A stretch of DNA of 36,186 bases from Burkholderiales bacterium. Its GTDB lineage: Bacteria; Pseudomonadota; Gammaproteobacteria; Burkholderiales; Ga0077523. The position numbers and the translations under genes were made by a program. The stretch is from positions 1 through 36,186 of the forward strand of contig JAIESW010000051.1 of assembly GCA_019745565.1 (NCBI GenBank). The letters are read 5' to 3'. Positions within the stretch are counted from its first letter, which is position 1. Every line of letters starts with the position of its first letter. This document shows positions 26,387 through 34,008 of the stretch, in pieces. The notes beneath the pieces are model-generated. The model ran no database searches. It saw nothing but the letters and a program-made list of their open reading frames with translations, and was not told the origin of the DNA.

Positions 26387-27394
26387 TCATTTCCGGGCGA
26401 GTTCGGCTTCGATGTAGCGCGTGTCCATCGTGGTTTCGCACTTCGGGACTGCAAGGATCTGCCCCTTCGCCTTCAGGATGTCGGCGATCGCGTCACACGC
26501 GACGTAGAACGATTCGGGATCCGGGGAGCGTGTGAAGGCCTTCAGCATCTCCGGAAGGCTCAAGGCATAGATGGCGGTCTGCTGCTCCAGCACCTCGGCT
26601 TCGGTGATGCCGAGAGCCTTGCCGATCACCTTGGCCGCATCGTGGGGTCGGGTGCGGATCATCTCGAGCGCCTCGAGATAGCCCCGCATGACCGCCTTGA
26701 TGAGATCGGGTCGCTCCTTGATGGCCTTGTCGGTGAACACGAGCACGTCCGAGAGCAGGCCGGGCGACTGCTTGGACGAATAGATCACGTGAAAGCGCTT
26801 GCCGCCGTCCATGGCGGTGATCTGCGAGATCATCGGTTCGTAGGTAACGCCCACCTTCACCTGGCCCGAAGCCATGGCGGAGGGCACTGCCTCCGGCCCC
26901 GTGCCGACGGGTTGCACGTCGCCGTCCTTGAGTCCGTGCTTGCGGAGCGCGAATGCGAGCAGGAAGTCGGAGGGTGACAACGGCGCGAACGCGACCTTCT
27001 GGCCTTTCACGTCGGGAATGCCCTTCACGTCGAGCGTGGCGACGATGGCGTCGCCGCCGTTCGAGAAGTCGAGCGGCATGACCGCGCGCATCTTCCCGCC
27101 TTTGGCAACCTGACCCACCAGCTGGTCGTAGGTGAGCAGACCGCCGTCCAGAGCGCCGGCGGCGACGGCGCCGGGGAGCAGGGCGGGGTCGGTGAAGTTC
27201 TGCAGCTTCACCTTGAGGCCGTGCTTCTTCCAGAGGTCGAGCGATTCGGCGATGTACAGCGGCCCGTAGCCGATCCACGTGACCACGCCCAGCTTGACGT
27301 TCTTGACACCGGCGGCGAAGGCCCCCGTGGAACCGGCGCACAGCAGAAGAGCCGCGCACAGGACGGCGCGGAACGGACGATGGGCGCAATGCAT
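26387..27394 (-). CDS. NitT/TauT-type ABC transporter substrate-binding protein (paralogue group A)
   Basis: A 335-residue exported binding protein. It has a signal peptide (FAA end), then VKLGVVTWIGYGPLYIAESLDL and the ligand-pocket-type segments TDPALLPGAVAAG, LTYDQL, SNGGDAIVAT, LSPSDFLLAFAL and VGVTYEPM. It closely resembles the protein at 35081 along its full length, including identical SPSDFLL and SNGGDAIV motifs, so the two are duplicates. GGGAG lies upstream of the ATG. The ligand is unknown; THI5/SsuA-type proteins bind small amides, pyrimidines, sulfonates and the like. Confidence 0.92.
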   Translation of the reverse strand: MHCAHRPFRAVLCAALLLCAGSTGAFAAGVKNVKLGVVTWIGYGPLYIAESLDLWKKHGLKVKLQNFTDPALLPGAVAAGALDGGLLTYDQLVGQVAKGGKMRAVMPLDFSNGGDAIVATLDVKGIPDVKGQKVAFAPLSPSDFLLAFALRKHGLKDGDVQPVGTGPEAVPSAMASGQVKVGVTYEPMISQITAMDGGKRFHVIYSSKQSPGLLSDVLVFTDKAIKERPDLIKAVMRGYLEALEMIRTRPHDAAKVIGKALGITEAEVLEQQTAIYALSLPEMLKAFTRSPDPESFYVACDAIADILKAKGQILAVPKCETTMDTRYIEAELARK

Positions 27395-27553
27395 GGAAGA
27401 CTCCCTCGATGTGGAAATACGAAGGTCTGTGCGGTGCTCTCGACGGCCCGCTTCAGACCGGGTGTCCTCCGGATTGCTGCCACTGCTCGAGCCGGATCCG
27501 CCTGCGCGTCCGGCACGATTGCTACGGTTGCTGCTGTGCTCCTGGATCCGGGT

Positions 27554-28198
27554 TCATACGGTGTCCAGCACCTCGACCACGGCATCGGCGGTGACCACCT
27601 GCCCGAACACGCCGCCTTCGACTTCGATCATGCGCATCGCGGCGTCGTGCAGGTCTGGATAGGCCGACGCGCAGGCGTCGCGCACGGTGAAGCAGCGGTA
27701 GCCGCGGTCGATAGCGGTGCGCAGCGTCGAACTCACGCATACCTCGGTCGTGATGCCGCAGATGATCAGCGTGCGGATGCCGCGCGCGAGCAGCATGCTG
27801 CCCAGCGCCGTGCCCTCGAAGGCGCTGAAGCCGGGCTTGTCGATGTGGATCTCGTCGCCTTGCGGGGCAAGCTCTTCGATGATGGCGGCACCGGCTTCGC
27901 CGCGGATCAGCAGGCGTCCGAGCGGTCCGGGGCTGCCGACTTCGGCACCGGTGCGGCGGCTCGCTTCGATGAACGTGGGCGGGACGTCGGAGAGATCCGG
28001 CGCGTTGGCCTCGCGCGTGTGGACGATGAGGATGCCGGCTTCGCGCGCTGCCTTGAGGAGGCGGGCGACGCCGGGGATCGCCTTGCGCAGGAGCTCGATG
28101 TCGAGGCCGGCCTTGGCGGCGTAGCCCCTCGGATCGAGGAAGTCACGCTGCATGTCGATGACGAGGAGAGCGGTGGTTTGCCAGTCGAAGGGGGTCAT
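27554..28198 (-). CDS. Isochorismatase-fold cysteine hydrolase, ureide/carbamoyl amidohydrolase-like
   Basis: A 214-residue cysteine hydrolase. The catalytic triad is visible: Asp15 in LLVIDMQRDF, Lys121 in IDKPGFSAF and Cys154 in GITTEVCVSST. The segment VHTREANAPDLSDVPP and the GEAGAAIIEELAP stretch resemble relatives acting on ureido or carbamoyl compounds (ureidoacrylate, biuret, N-carbamoylsarcosine hydrolases); the last is a step of creatinine breakdown in some bacteria. The exact substrate is not proven. It lies between two ABC binding proteins and near the creatininase, which fits a role in hydrolysing amides released by that pathway. Confidence 0.88.
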   Translation of the reverse strand: MTPFDWQTTALLVIDMQRDFLDPRGYAAKAGLDIELLRKAIPGVARLLKAAREAGILIVHTREANAPDLSDVPPTFIEASRRTGAEVGSPGPLGRLLIRGEAGAAIIEELAPQGDEIHIDKPGFSAFEGTALGSMLLARGIRTLIICGITTEVCVSSTLRTAIDRGYRCFTVRDACASAYPDLHDAAMRMIEVEGGVFGQVVTADAVVEVLDTV

Positions 28199-28266
28199 GG
28201 GTGAAACGATCGGGAGAGCGGCGAGGTGGTCGGCTGAGGTGGGGCGCGTCGAAGCGCGATGATCGT

Positions 28267-28357
28267 GGCCCCCACCCTAACCCTCCCCCAGCCGTGCTGG
28301 GGGAGGGGATGTACACCTCTTCCCCCGACTGTGTCGGGGGAAGGTTGGGATGGGGGC
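28267..28357. repeat. Palindromic intergenic repeat, copy 5
   Basis: Left end GGCCCCCACCCTAACCCTCCCCC (variant type) with AGC/GCT inner arms, linker TGTACAC, and a right hairpin CTTCCCCCGAC/GTCGGGGGAAG ending GTTGGGATGGGGGC. It lies between the cysteine hydrolase and a binding-protein gene. Confidence 0.85.
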
Positions 28358-28372
28358 AGCGCTCTTCGCAAC

Positions 28373-28477
28373 CTACAGTCCCCGGAACATCGCAACGCCC
28401 TTCGCTTCCGGCGACTGACCGATCCGGACCTCGGCGAAGGCGATTCGCATCGAGGCGAGGTCGGCAGCCGAACTCAT
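28373..28477 (-). CDS. Possible 34-residue small ORF or gene remnant
   Basis: A frame of 34 codons (ATG at 28477, TAG at 28373-28375) starts 4 nt after the TGA of the binding-protein gene on the same strand. The peptide starts MSSAADLASMRIAFAEVR. It has no recognised domain and may be chance or the edge of a deleted gene. Confidence 0.2.
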   Translation of the reverse strand: MSSAADLASMRIAFAEVRIGQSPEAKGVAMFRGL

Positions 28478-28481
28478 CGGA

Positions 28482-29435
28482 TCAGTCGCCCGCCAGCGCC
28501 GGCGCGAGCAGCGTCTTCGGATCGATCGGCTTGGTCGCCAATCCGCGCGACTTCACGAACTCCGCGACGCGCGCCATGGAACCGTAGGCGGGGCCAGGGC
28601 GCTCCTGGTTGCCGAACAGCACGCGGTTCTCGCCCAGGCCGTAGATGCGGTCGCCCGCCAGCAGGGTGTCCACCTCCGCCGGCTTCACCTTGAGCCACTT
28701 CGCGAGGATCGCTTTGGACTCGGCCGGCTTGTCGCTCATGAACCGATGGCCGGCGTCGATGCCGCGCAGCAGCTTGGCGAGCTGCGGACCTTTCCTCTGG
28801 AAGGTCTCCTTGGTGACGATGGCCGCGTTCAGGATCAGGTTCGGCGTGTGCGCGCTGGTGAACAGCACGTTGCCGCCGGTGGCGCGCGCGCGGGTCACCC
28901 ACGGCTCCCGGGTCACGGCCGCGTCCACCTTGCCTGCCAGCAGTGCGGCGCCAGCGTCTTCCGCAGACATGTTCACCATCTGCACGTCGTCGGGCTTGAG
29001 ACCGCCGGCGGTCAGCGCCGACAGCAGCAGCATGTGGTTGACCTCGTCGACGGTGACGGCGACCTTGCGGCCCTTCAGCTGCGCGGTCGCGGCGATCTCG
29101 CGCGCCGCGACCAGGGCATCGGCGCCGTTCGACGTATCGAGCAGGAAGATCGCCACGAGGTTGTCCGAGCCCTTGCCGGCCGTCAGCGCGAGGTTGTGCA
29201 GGGAGGAGAACGCGATGTCGATCTGCCCCGCGACCAGCGGCGCGAGCGTGCTTCCGGAGCCGGCGAAAGTGACCGTCTCGACCGCGAGGTCCTCCTTCTG
29301 GAAGAGCTCCTTGTCACGGGCGACGACGGCGGCGCCGTAACCGATCCATGGATGGAGGCCGACCTTCAGCTTGTCGACCGCCTGTGCGTTCGAAGTGAAC
29401 GCGACCAACAACCACAACCACACGATGCTGCGCAT
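28482..29435 (-). CDS. NitT/TauT-type ABC transporter substrate-binding protein (paralogue group B)
   Basis: A 317-residue exported binding protein. The ATG at 29435 gives a signal peptide (hydrophobic residues 4-14, SNAQA end) and has GGAGGAG 9 nt upstream; an open frame extending further upstream overlaps creatininase and is not used. Segments KVGLHPWIGYGAAVVARDKELFQ, GQIDIAFSSLHN, VDEVNHMLLLSAL and VTREPW match the SsuA/THI5-like fold. It lies 17 nt after the creatininase stop, so the two are almost surely co-transcribed and probably share a substrate class. It resembles the protein at 23542 more than the other two. Confidence 0.92.
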   Translation of the reverse strand: MRSIVWLWLLVAFTSNAQAVDKLKVGLHPWIGYGAAVVARDKELFQKEDLAVETVTFAGSGSTLAPLVAGQIDIAFSSLHNLALTAGKGSDNLVAIFLLDTSNGADALVAAREIAATAQLKGRKVAVTVDEVNHMLLLSALTAGGLKPDDVQMVNMSAEDAGAALLAGKVDAAVTREPWVTRARATGGNVLFTSAHTPNLILNAAIVTKETFQRKGPQLAKLLRGIDAGHRFMSDKPAESKAILAKWLKVKPAEVDTLLAGDRIYGLGENRVLFGNQERPGPAYGSMARVAEFVKSRGLATKPIDPKTLLAPALAGD

Positions 29436-29452
29436 GACGTTTCGCTCCTCCG

Positions 29453-30256
29453 TCAGTGCGCCGCCGCTTGCAGGGGCCTCTTGTCCGTGCCCAGTGAGAA
29501 TTCCTTGCGTACGGCGGCAGCGATGAGACTTGCCAATTCGCGCGCCATCGCTTCGCCCTTGTCCTTGCTCGCATTCTTCGCCGAGGACAGCACCCCGGAC
29601 GGCGGAACCCATTCGGTCCGCGTCGGATAGATGTCGTAGGGCGGAAAGTCCGCGGGCGGGTCGTTCGGGATCAGGTCGAGACGCACGAGATCCGGATGGT
29701 AGTGCAGCATCATCGAAGTCTCTAATACTGCCGCATGCTCCAGGGCGTAGCCGGGGAAGCCCTCGGGGAAGGCCTTGGCCAGCGTCTCGGGGGTGAAGAA
29801 GTCCCAATATTCGAGCCGCATCACGGTAAGCGGCGGTTTCGGACCCAGCTCGCGCATGGCGAGATCGATGCCCTCGATCAGGAACCACTGATTCTCGTAG
29901 TGGCCGTTGACGATCACCAGGCGCGTCACCCCGTGCCGGGCGAACTCGCGCACGGCATCGCGCATCTGTGCGGCGAGGGTCGCGGCGTCCAGGCTGGTGG
30001 TTCCGCAGAAATGCTGGCCCCCGCCGCACTTGGGCTGCGACTTGAATCCATAGGAAAAGGCGGGCGCGACGATGCCGCCCACCTGTGCCGCCGCGCCGGC
30101 GGCAACGGCTGACGCCAACAATGCATCGGTGCCCAGCGGCAGATGCGGACCGTGCTGCTCGGTGGCGCCGACCGGCAGGAACACCGGGGCACCGAGCTTT
30201 TGCACGCGATCGCGGTAGTCGACCCAGGACAGACGGCTCATCAGGACTTCGCTCAT
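29453..30256 (-). CDS. Creatininase (creatinine amidohydrolase) family enzyme
   Basis: A 267-residue enzyme, about the length of Pseudomonas creatininase. The metal ligands match: Glu33, His35 and Asp44 in GATEQHGPHLPLGTD, and His119 and Glu121 in NGHYENQW, one position off the numbering of the known enzyme. NGHYEN is characteristic of true creatininases rather than the mycofactocin MftE type. EYWDF (Trp151), GYALEHAAVLETS and FPPYDIYP...LSSAKNASKDKGE also fit. Creatininase interconverts creatinine and creatine by opening a cyclic amide. The ATG overlaps the EamA stop (ATGA at 30253-30256). No creatinase gene is in the window, so the real substrate could be another lactam. Confidence 0.85.
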   Translation of the reverse strand: MSEVLMSRLSWVDYRDRVQKLGAPVFLPVGATEQHGPHLPLGTDALLASAVAAGAAAQVGGIVAPAFSYGFKSQPKCGGGQHFCGTTSLDAATLAAQMRDAVREFARHGVTRLVIVNGHYENQWFLIEGIDLAMRELGPKPPLTVMRLEYWDFFTPETLAKAFPEGFPGYALEHAAVLETSMMLHYHPDLVRLDLIPNDPPADFPPYDIYPTRTEWVPPSGVLSSAKNASKDKGEAMARELASLIAAAVRKEFSLGTDKRPLQAAAH

Positions 30257-31146
30257 GGATGGGATTCCTCGGCAGGGGATGAATGGGTACGCGCTTCGAC
30301 CAGTGCAGCGGAGACGATGAGGGCGGCGCCGACCCAGCCCATGGGATCGAGGCGCTCGCCGGCGATGATCATGGCCGACACCACGGCGGCCACCAGTTCG
30401 AACACGACCAGCACCGCGGCGCGACCTGCTTCCATGTGCGAGACGCCGTAGATCTGGGTCCACATGGCGGCAATGAGCCACACCAGCGTGAACGCACCGA
30501 GCTTTACGGTGAGCGCCGCATCGAAGCTCGGAAACTCATGTCCGGCCACCGGCAGAAGGGCGGCTGCGACGATGCCGCAACCGGCGAAGGCGACCGCCAC
30601 CTTTATCGGGATCGGTACCTGCGTGGCGGCGCGAGACGCGAGGTTCTGCACGGCGTAGAAGAAGCCGGCGCCGATGGCGATCAGATCCATCCAGCGGAAT
30701 CCGCCGGCGAGCGTGTCCGGCCCACCCAGGACGAGTACCGCACCACCCAGCGCCATGCCGAGGCAGGTGACGCGCGCCGGCGTCAGCGGTTCCTGGAAAA
30801 ACAGCCGGCCACCGAGCACACCCCAGAGCGGCGTCAGATAGAAGAGGAGCATCGCCCGCGCGATCTCGCCGAACATGATGGCGGTCACGAAGCATGCGTT
30901 CGCCAGACCGCAGGCGAGGCCGCTCACGAGCATCAGGCCCCATTGCCGGGTCCAGCGGTCCCGTTGCACCCAGAGCCAGGGAGCGCCCAGCACGCCGACG
31001 ACGCCGTAGGTGGCGATGGAGAGCGTGAGGCCCGTGAGCTGCTGGTCTGCGAAGTACCTGAGCGGCATCCAGGTGAGGCCCCACAGCAGTCCGCTGGTGA
31101 GCAGCGCGATCGTCGCCACCCGCGGCGTCGGGCTCGTTCCGATCAT
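30253..31146 (-). CDS. EamA-family (DMT) transporter
   Basis: A 297-residue inner-membrane protein with ten predicted helices in two EamA-type halves. The first has TSGLLWGLTWMPLRYFA, and the end of each half has the typical LGMALGGAVLVL and GAALIVSAALV segments. Family members export metabolites or amino acids. Start at the ATG 31146 is chosen because it fits the usual N-terminus; upstream codons would overlap the desaturase gene. It follows the desaturase stop by 7 nt and its own stop overlaps the creatininase start, so it is mid-operon. It may move the pathway's substrate or a product across the inner membrane. Confidence 0.9.
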   Translation of the reverse strand: MIGTSPTPRVATIALLTSGLLWGLTWMPLRYFADQQLTGLTLSIATYGVVGVLGAPWLWVQRDRWTRQWGLMLVSGLACGLANACFVTAIMFGEIARAMLLFYLTPLWGVLGGRLFFQEPLTPARVTCLGMALGGAVLVLGGPDTLAGGFRWMDLIAIGAGFFYAVQNLASRAATQVPIPIKVAVAFAGCGIVAAALLPVAGHEFPSFDAALTVKLGAFTLVWLIAAMWTQIYGVSHMEAGRAAVLVVFELVAAVVSAMIIAGERLDPMGWVGAALIVSAALVEARTHSSPAEESHP

Positions 31147-31153
31147 GGGGAAC

Positions 31154-32167
31154 TCAAACGACGGTGAGGAAAGAGACCGCATGGGCGCCGACGAAAGCGT
31201 CTGCACGATCGGGACCGGTGGTGACCGCACCGTAGTCGGCGTCGAGGACGCGACGCAGGCGGTTGCGATGGAAGGTACGCAGCAGTTCCGGCAGGGGCAT
31301 CAGCTCGCGCGAACTGCCCGCGAACAGCTCCGCATGCAGCCCGGGCAGGCGATACCAGGGCACGGCGGCGCGCTCGTGGTGGGCGTTGTGGTACCCGAAG
31401 TTGAGCGTGAGGGTGTTCAGCCATGGATGCGTCGTCGACACGACGTTCGAGAAGGTATTGGCCTGCTCATAGGCGCGATCGCGTCCGTCCAGCGGCACCG
31501 GCGTATCCGCGTCGGTGTAGATCTGCGGGAACGTGTGGTGGAAGGCATCGAAGAAGTTGAGCGTGGTGAGCAGCAGCCAGTATGCGGCGAAGTACAGGAC
31601 AACGGCCTGCGGCGACACCGAAGCGAGCCCGGCGAGCAGCCCCAGGCGCAATGCGAGCATGGCCGCGACTCTCGGCAGATGCTTGCGCTGCGACGGTACC
31701 ACGAAGGGCCGCACGATCACCTGCAGGTGCATGATGATCTCGACTGCCGGGATATATGCCCACTCGAGCGCGTACACGACCCTGCGGACGAGTCCGTGCT
31801 CGAGAAGGAAGGTGCGCACGTCGAAGCATGCAACGTCCGCGCGGTCGCGGTGATGGCGCAGATGCATGTGACGGATGCGCTCGAAGGAGGCATAGGCGGA
31901 ACCGGCGACGAAGTTCACGATCTCGCCGATCGCCCGGTTGGCGGCGGGCGCGGCGAACAGCGTGTAGTGGGCGCTCTCGTGGATGAGATAGGCGGCGATG
32001 ACCATGGTGTGCCAACAGAGGGCGACACCGAGTGCGTTCCACCACCAGGTGTCGGCAGCCATGAGGGCGAAGCTGGCGAGCCAGCCGACGACCGCGTAGC
32101 CGATGGCCAGCGTGTTGGGAAGGGCACCTTCGGGTTCGCGCCAGATGGTTGAAGAGGGTTTTAGCAT
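31154..32167 (-). CDS. Membrane fatty-acid-desaturase-type di-iron enzyme, paralogue 2
   Basis: A 337-residue membrane enzyme with the three histidine boxes of membrane desaturases/hydroxylases: HESAH at 63-67, HMHLRHH at 100-106 and HNAHH at 260-264. Hydrophobic helices lie at 18-35, 45-62, 150-190 and 195-215. It has the same length and box positions as the protein at 34009, and both end in VSFLT-V. The start at 32167 is supported by that match; an ATG at 32179 lies inside a repeat. The family includes lipid desaturases and small-molecule hydroxylases such as AlkB/XylM relatives. Clustering with amidohydrolases and SDRs favours a small-molecule substrate, by inference. Confidence 0.88.
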   Translation of the reverse strand: MLKPSSTIWREPEGALPNTLAIGYAVVGWLASFALMAADTWWWNALGVALCWHTMVIAAYLIHESAHYTLFAAPAANRAIGEIVNFVAGSAYASFERIRHMHLRHHRDRADVACFDVRTFLLEHGLVRRVVYALEWAYIPAVEIIMHLQVIVRPFVVPSQRKHLPRVAAMLALRLGLLAGLASVSPQAVVLYFAAYWLLLTTLNFFDAFHHTFPQIYTDADTPVPLDGRDRAYEQANTFSNVVSTTHPWLNTLTLNFGYHNAHHERAAVPWYRLPGLHAELFAGSSRELMPLPELLRTFHRNRLRRVLDADYGAVTTGPDRADAFVGAHAVSFLTVV

Positions 32168-32171
32168 TGCT

Positions 32172-32264
32172 GCCCCCATCCCAACCTTCCCCCGACCACG
32201 TCGGGGGAAGGGGTGTACGGCTCCTTCCCCCGGCCATCGGCCGGGGGAAGGTTGGGATGGGGGC
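32172..32264. repeat. Palindromic intergenic repeat, copy 6
   Basis: GCCCCCATCCCAACCTTCCCCC with GAC/GTC arms, linker GTGTACG, then a hairpin with GGCC/GGCC arms and the complementary right end. It lies 4 bp upstream of the chosen start of the desaturase gene, so its hairpin would form in the 5' leader or coding start region. Confidence 0.88.
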
Positions 32265-32291
32265 AGCCGCCGGTCAATGCCGCGACCATGC

Positions 32292-33053
32292 TCATGCCAT
32301 CAACGCCCCGCCGTTCGGCGACAGCACCTGACCGTAGTAGAAGCTCGCCAGATCCGACGCCAGGAACACCGCCGTGCCCGCGATCTCGTCCGGTGTACCC
32401 ACGCGCCTGGCCGGGATGTCCTTCTCCTTCTCGATCATCGCTGCGCTCATGTGTTCCAGCGACAGCATCGGCGTGTCGATCGGCCCCGGTGCGATCGCGT
32501 TCACGCGGATCGCGGGGGCGAACTCGCGCGCGAGAGAACGCGTCAGTCCGATCACACCTGCCTTGGCCGCACAGTAAGGTGCGTACTGCGCTCGCCCCAG
32601 GTAACCCAGTTCCGAGGCCACGTTGATCACGCACCCGCGACCGCGCTCGACCATCCCGGGCAGCACGGCGCGGCAGCACAGGAACACGCCTTTCAGGTCG
32701 ACTCCCACCACGAAGTCCCAGTCCCCTTCCGAGGTTTCGAGAAACGGTTTCTCCTGGATCACACCGGCGTTGTTGACCAGGATGTCGATCGGCCCGAGGG
32801 CCACTTCGGTGGCACGCACGATCGAAGCGACATCGCGCGCATCGGCGACGCTGCCGGCAATCGCGAGGCCGAGCGTGCCCGTGGCGCGGATCGACGTCAC
32901 CACTGCATCGGCCTTGGCGGCATCCGCGGGCAGATGATTGACGGCCACCCGGGCACCCGCTGCGGCCAGTGCCAGCGCGGTGGCGCGCCCGATCCCGGTG
33001 GCACCGCCGGTCACGAGCGCGGTCTTGTTGGCGAGCTGCAGGGTCAGGGGCAT
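32292..33053 (-). CDS. SDR-family oxidoreductase
   Basis: A 253-residue classical short-chain dehydrogenase/reductase. Cofactor motif TGGATGIG at residues 15-22, NNAG at 94-97, catalytic Ser147 in NVASELG, and Tyr160/Lys164 in YCAAK. NHLP after the second strand is non-acidic, so NADP(H) may be used. It oxidises an alcohol or reduces a ketone; the substrate is unknown. It starts 10 nt after the stop of the SDR at 33064 and precedes the second desaturase, so it probably acts on that enzyme's product. The ribosome site is weak. Confidence 0.9.
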   Translation of the reverse strand: MPLTLQLANKTALVTGGATGIGRATALALAAAGARVAVNHLPADAAKADAVVTSIRATGTLGLAIAGSVADARDVASIVRATEVALGPIDILVNNAGVIQEKPFLETSEGDWDFVVGVDLKGVFLCCRAVLPGMVERGRGCVINVASELGYLGRAQYAPYCAAKAGVIGLTRSLAREFAPAIRVNAIAPGPIDTPMLSLEHMSAAMIEKEKDIPARRVGTPDEIAGTAVFLASDLASFYYGQVLSPNGGALMA

Positions 33054-33063
33054 CGGTTTCGCA

Positions 33064-33840
33064 TCAGTGCATCAGTTCGCCGTTGCTCACGACCAGCGCC
33101 TGGCCGGTGATGGGCCGCGCGTCCTCGGACGCAAGGAACAGATACGTACCGGCGATCTCCGCCGGTGTGAGGAACTCGCGGAACGGCTGGTTCGCCAGGA
33201 TGTCACCGAGTTCTTCCGCTTCGCTGCGACCGGATGCGCGCGCCATCGCGGTGAGCGAGCGCAGCGACGAATCGGTGCGGATCCAGCCGGGACACACGGC
33301 GTTCACGCGGATGCCGCGCGGCGCCAGTTCCCATGCGAGTGCGCGAGTAAGGCCGATGACCGCGTGCTTGCTCGCGACGTAGGCAGAGAAGTCGGCGATG
33401 GCCGACAGCCCCCAGATGGAGGACTGATTGATGATGCTGGCGCCGCTGGGCATGCACGGCAACAGCGCGCGGATGAGGCGCGCCATGGAACTCACGTTGT
33501 TGTCGAGCAACGCGGTCCAACGCTTCATCGCATCAGGCGACGCATCGCCGATCGGTGTCGGGTACTCGGCCCCGGCGTTGTTCACCAGCACGCGCAGCTC
33601 CGGAAACTGCTCGCGGACCGCTTCCGCCAGCACGGTGACCGATTGGTCGCTGGCGAGATCGCATGCGAATGCCTTCGCCGAAGCAATCTCGTCGGTGGCG
33701 ACTTTCAACCGGGCGAGGTCACGGTCCACCAGCGCCAGCTTCGCACCCTGTGCGGCGAAGGCCCGCGCGATGCCGAGGCCGATACCGTTCGCTGCGCCCG
33801 TGACCATGACCGGGACGCCTTCGAGGCCGTACCGGATCAT
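33064..33840 (-). CDS. SDR-family oxidoreductase
   Basis: A 258-residue classical SDR with TGAANGIG at residues 14-21, NNAG at 87-90, Ser140/141 in INQSSIWG and the Tyr154/Lys158 pair in SAYVASK. An Asp at the end of strand two (VDRD, 38-41) suggests NAD(H). It is not a close duplicate of the next SDR, so the two probably work on different steps. It lies downstream of the desaturase at 34009, separated by a 168-bp gap with a direct repeat, and just upstream of the SDR at 32292. Confidence 0.9.
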   Translation of the reverse strand: MIRYGLEGVPVMVTGAANGIGLGIARAFAAQGAKLALVDRDLARLKVATDEIASAKAFACDLASDQSVTVLAEAVREQFPELRVLVNNAGAEYPTPIGDASPDAMKRWTALLDNNVSSMARLIRALLPCMPSGASIINQSSIWGLSAIADFSAYVASKHAVIGLTRALAWELAPRGIRVNAVCPGWIRTDSSLRSLTAMARASGRSEAEELGDILANQPFREFLTPAEIAGTYLFLASEDARPITGQALVVSNGELMH

Positions 33841-33845
33841 GTCGG

Positions 33846-33888
33846 TACGGTGCGTGCCGCCGTGATGGGCCAGCGGCCGGCGCAGCCG
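33846..33888. repeat. 43-bp direct repeat, copy A
   Basis: Starts TACGGTGCGTGCCGCC and ends GGCGCAGCCG. It matches copy B with one mismatch and an 81-bp period, in the gap just upstream of the SDR start. Confidence 0.85.
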
Positions 33889-33926
33889 GGTCGCACAGGC
33901 CCTCTCCCGATAAACATCGCGGTGTG

Positions 33927-33969
33927 TACGGTGCGTGCCGCCGTAATGGGCCAGCGGCCGGCGCAGCCG
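33927..33969. repeat. 43-bp direct repeat, copy B
   Basis: Matches copy A (33846) except for G to A at 33945. The two copies lie in the gap between the first desaturase and the first SDR. They could bind a regulator, form RNA structure or result from a recent duplication. Confidence 0.85.
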
Positions 33970-34008
33970 TGGACGCGAGACCGCAGGGAGCGTGGGGGCA
34001 GTTTCATC

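Noticed and set aside
24887..26977. 696-codon plus-strand open frame across AraC, the unknown gene and a binding protein
   Set aside because: It spans three minus-strand genes with recognisable features and lacks any domain.
29436..30029. N-terminal extension of the binding-protein frame into creatininase
   Set aside because: A signal peptide and a strong ribosome site lie at 29435, and the extension is a shadow of creatininase.
27554..30256. Complete creatinine-to-sarcosine pathway
   Set aside because: No creatinase, creatinine deiminase, N-methylhydantoinase or sarcosine oxidase is seen; only the creatininase and a hydrolase of a broad family are present.
4761..32264. Repeats as a CRISPR array or as insertion sequences
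   Set aside because: Copies are dispersed, not regularly spaced, and contain no transposase frame.
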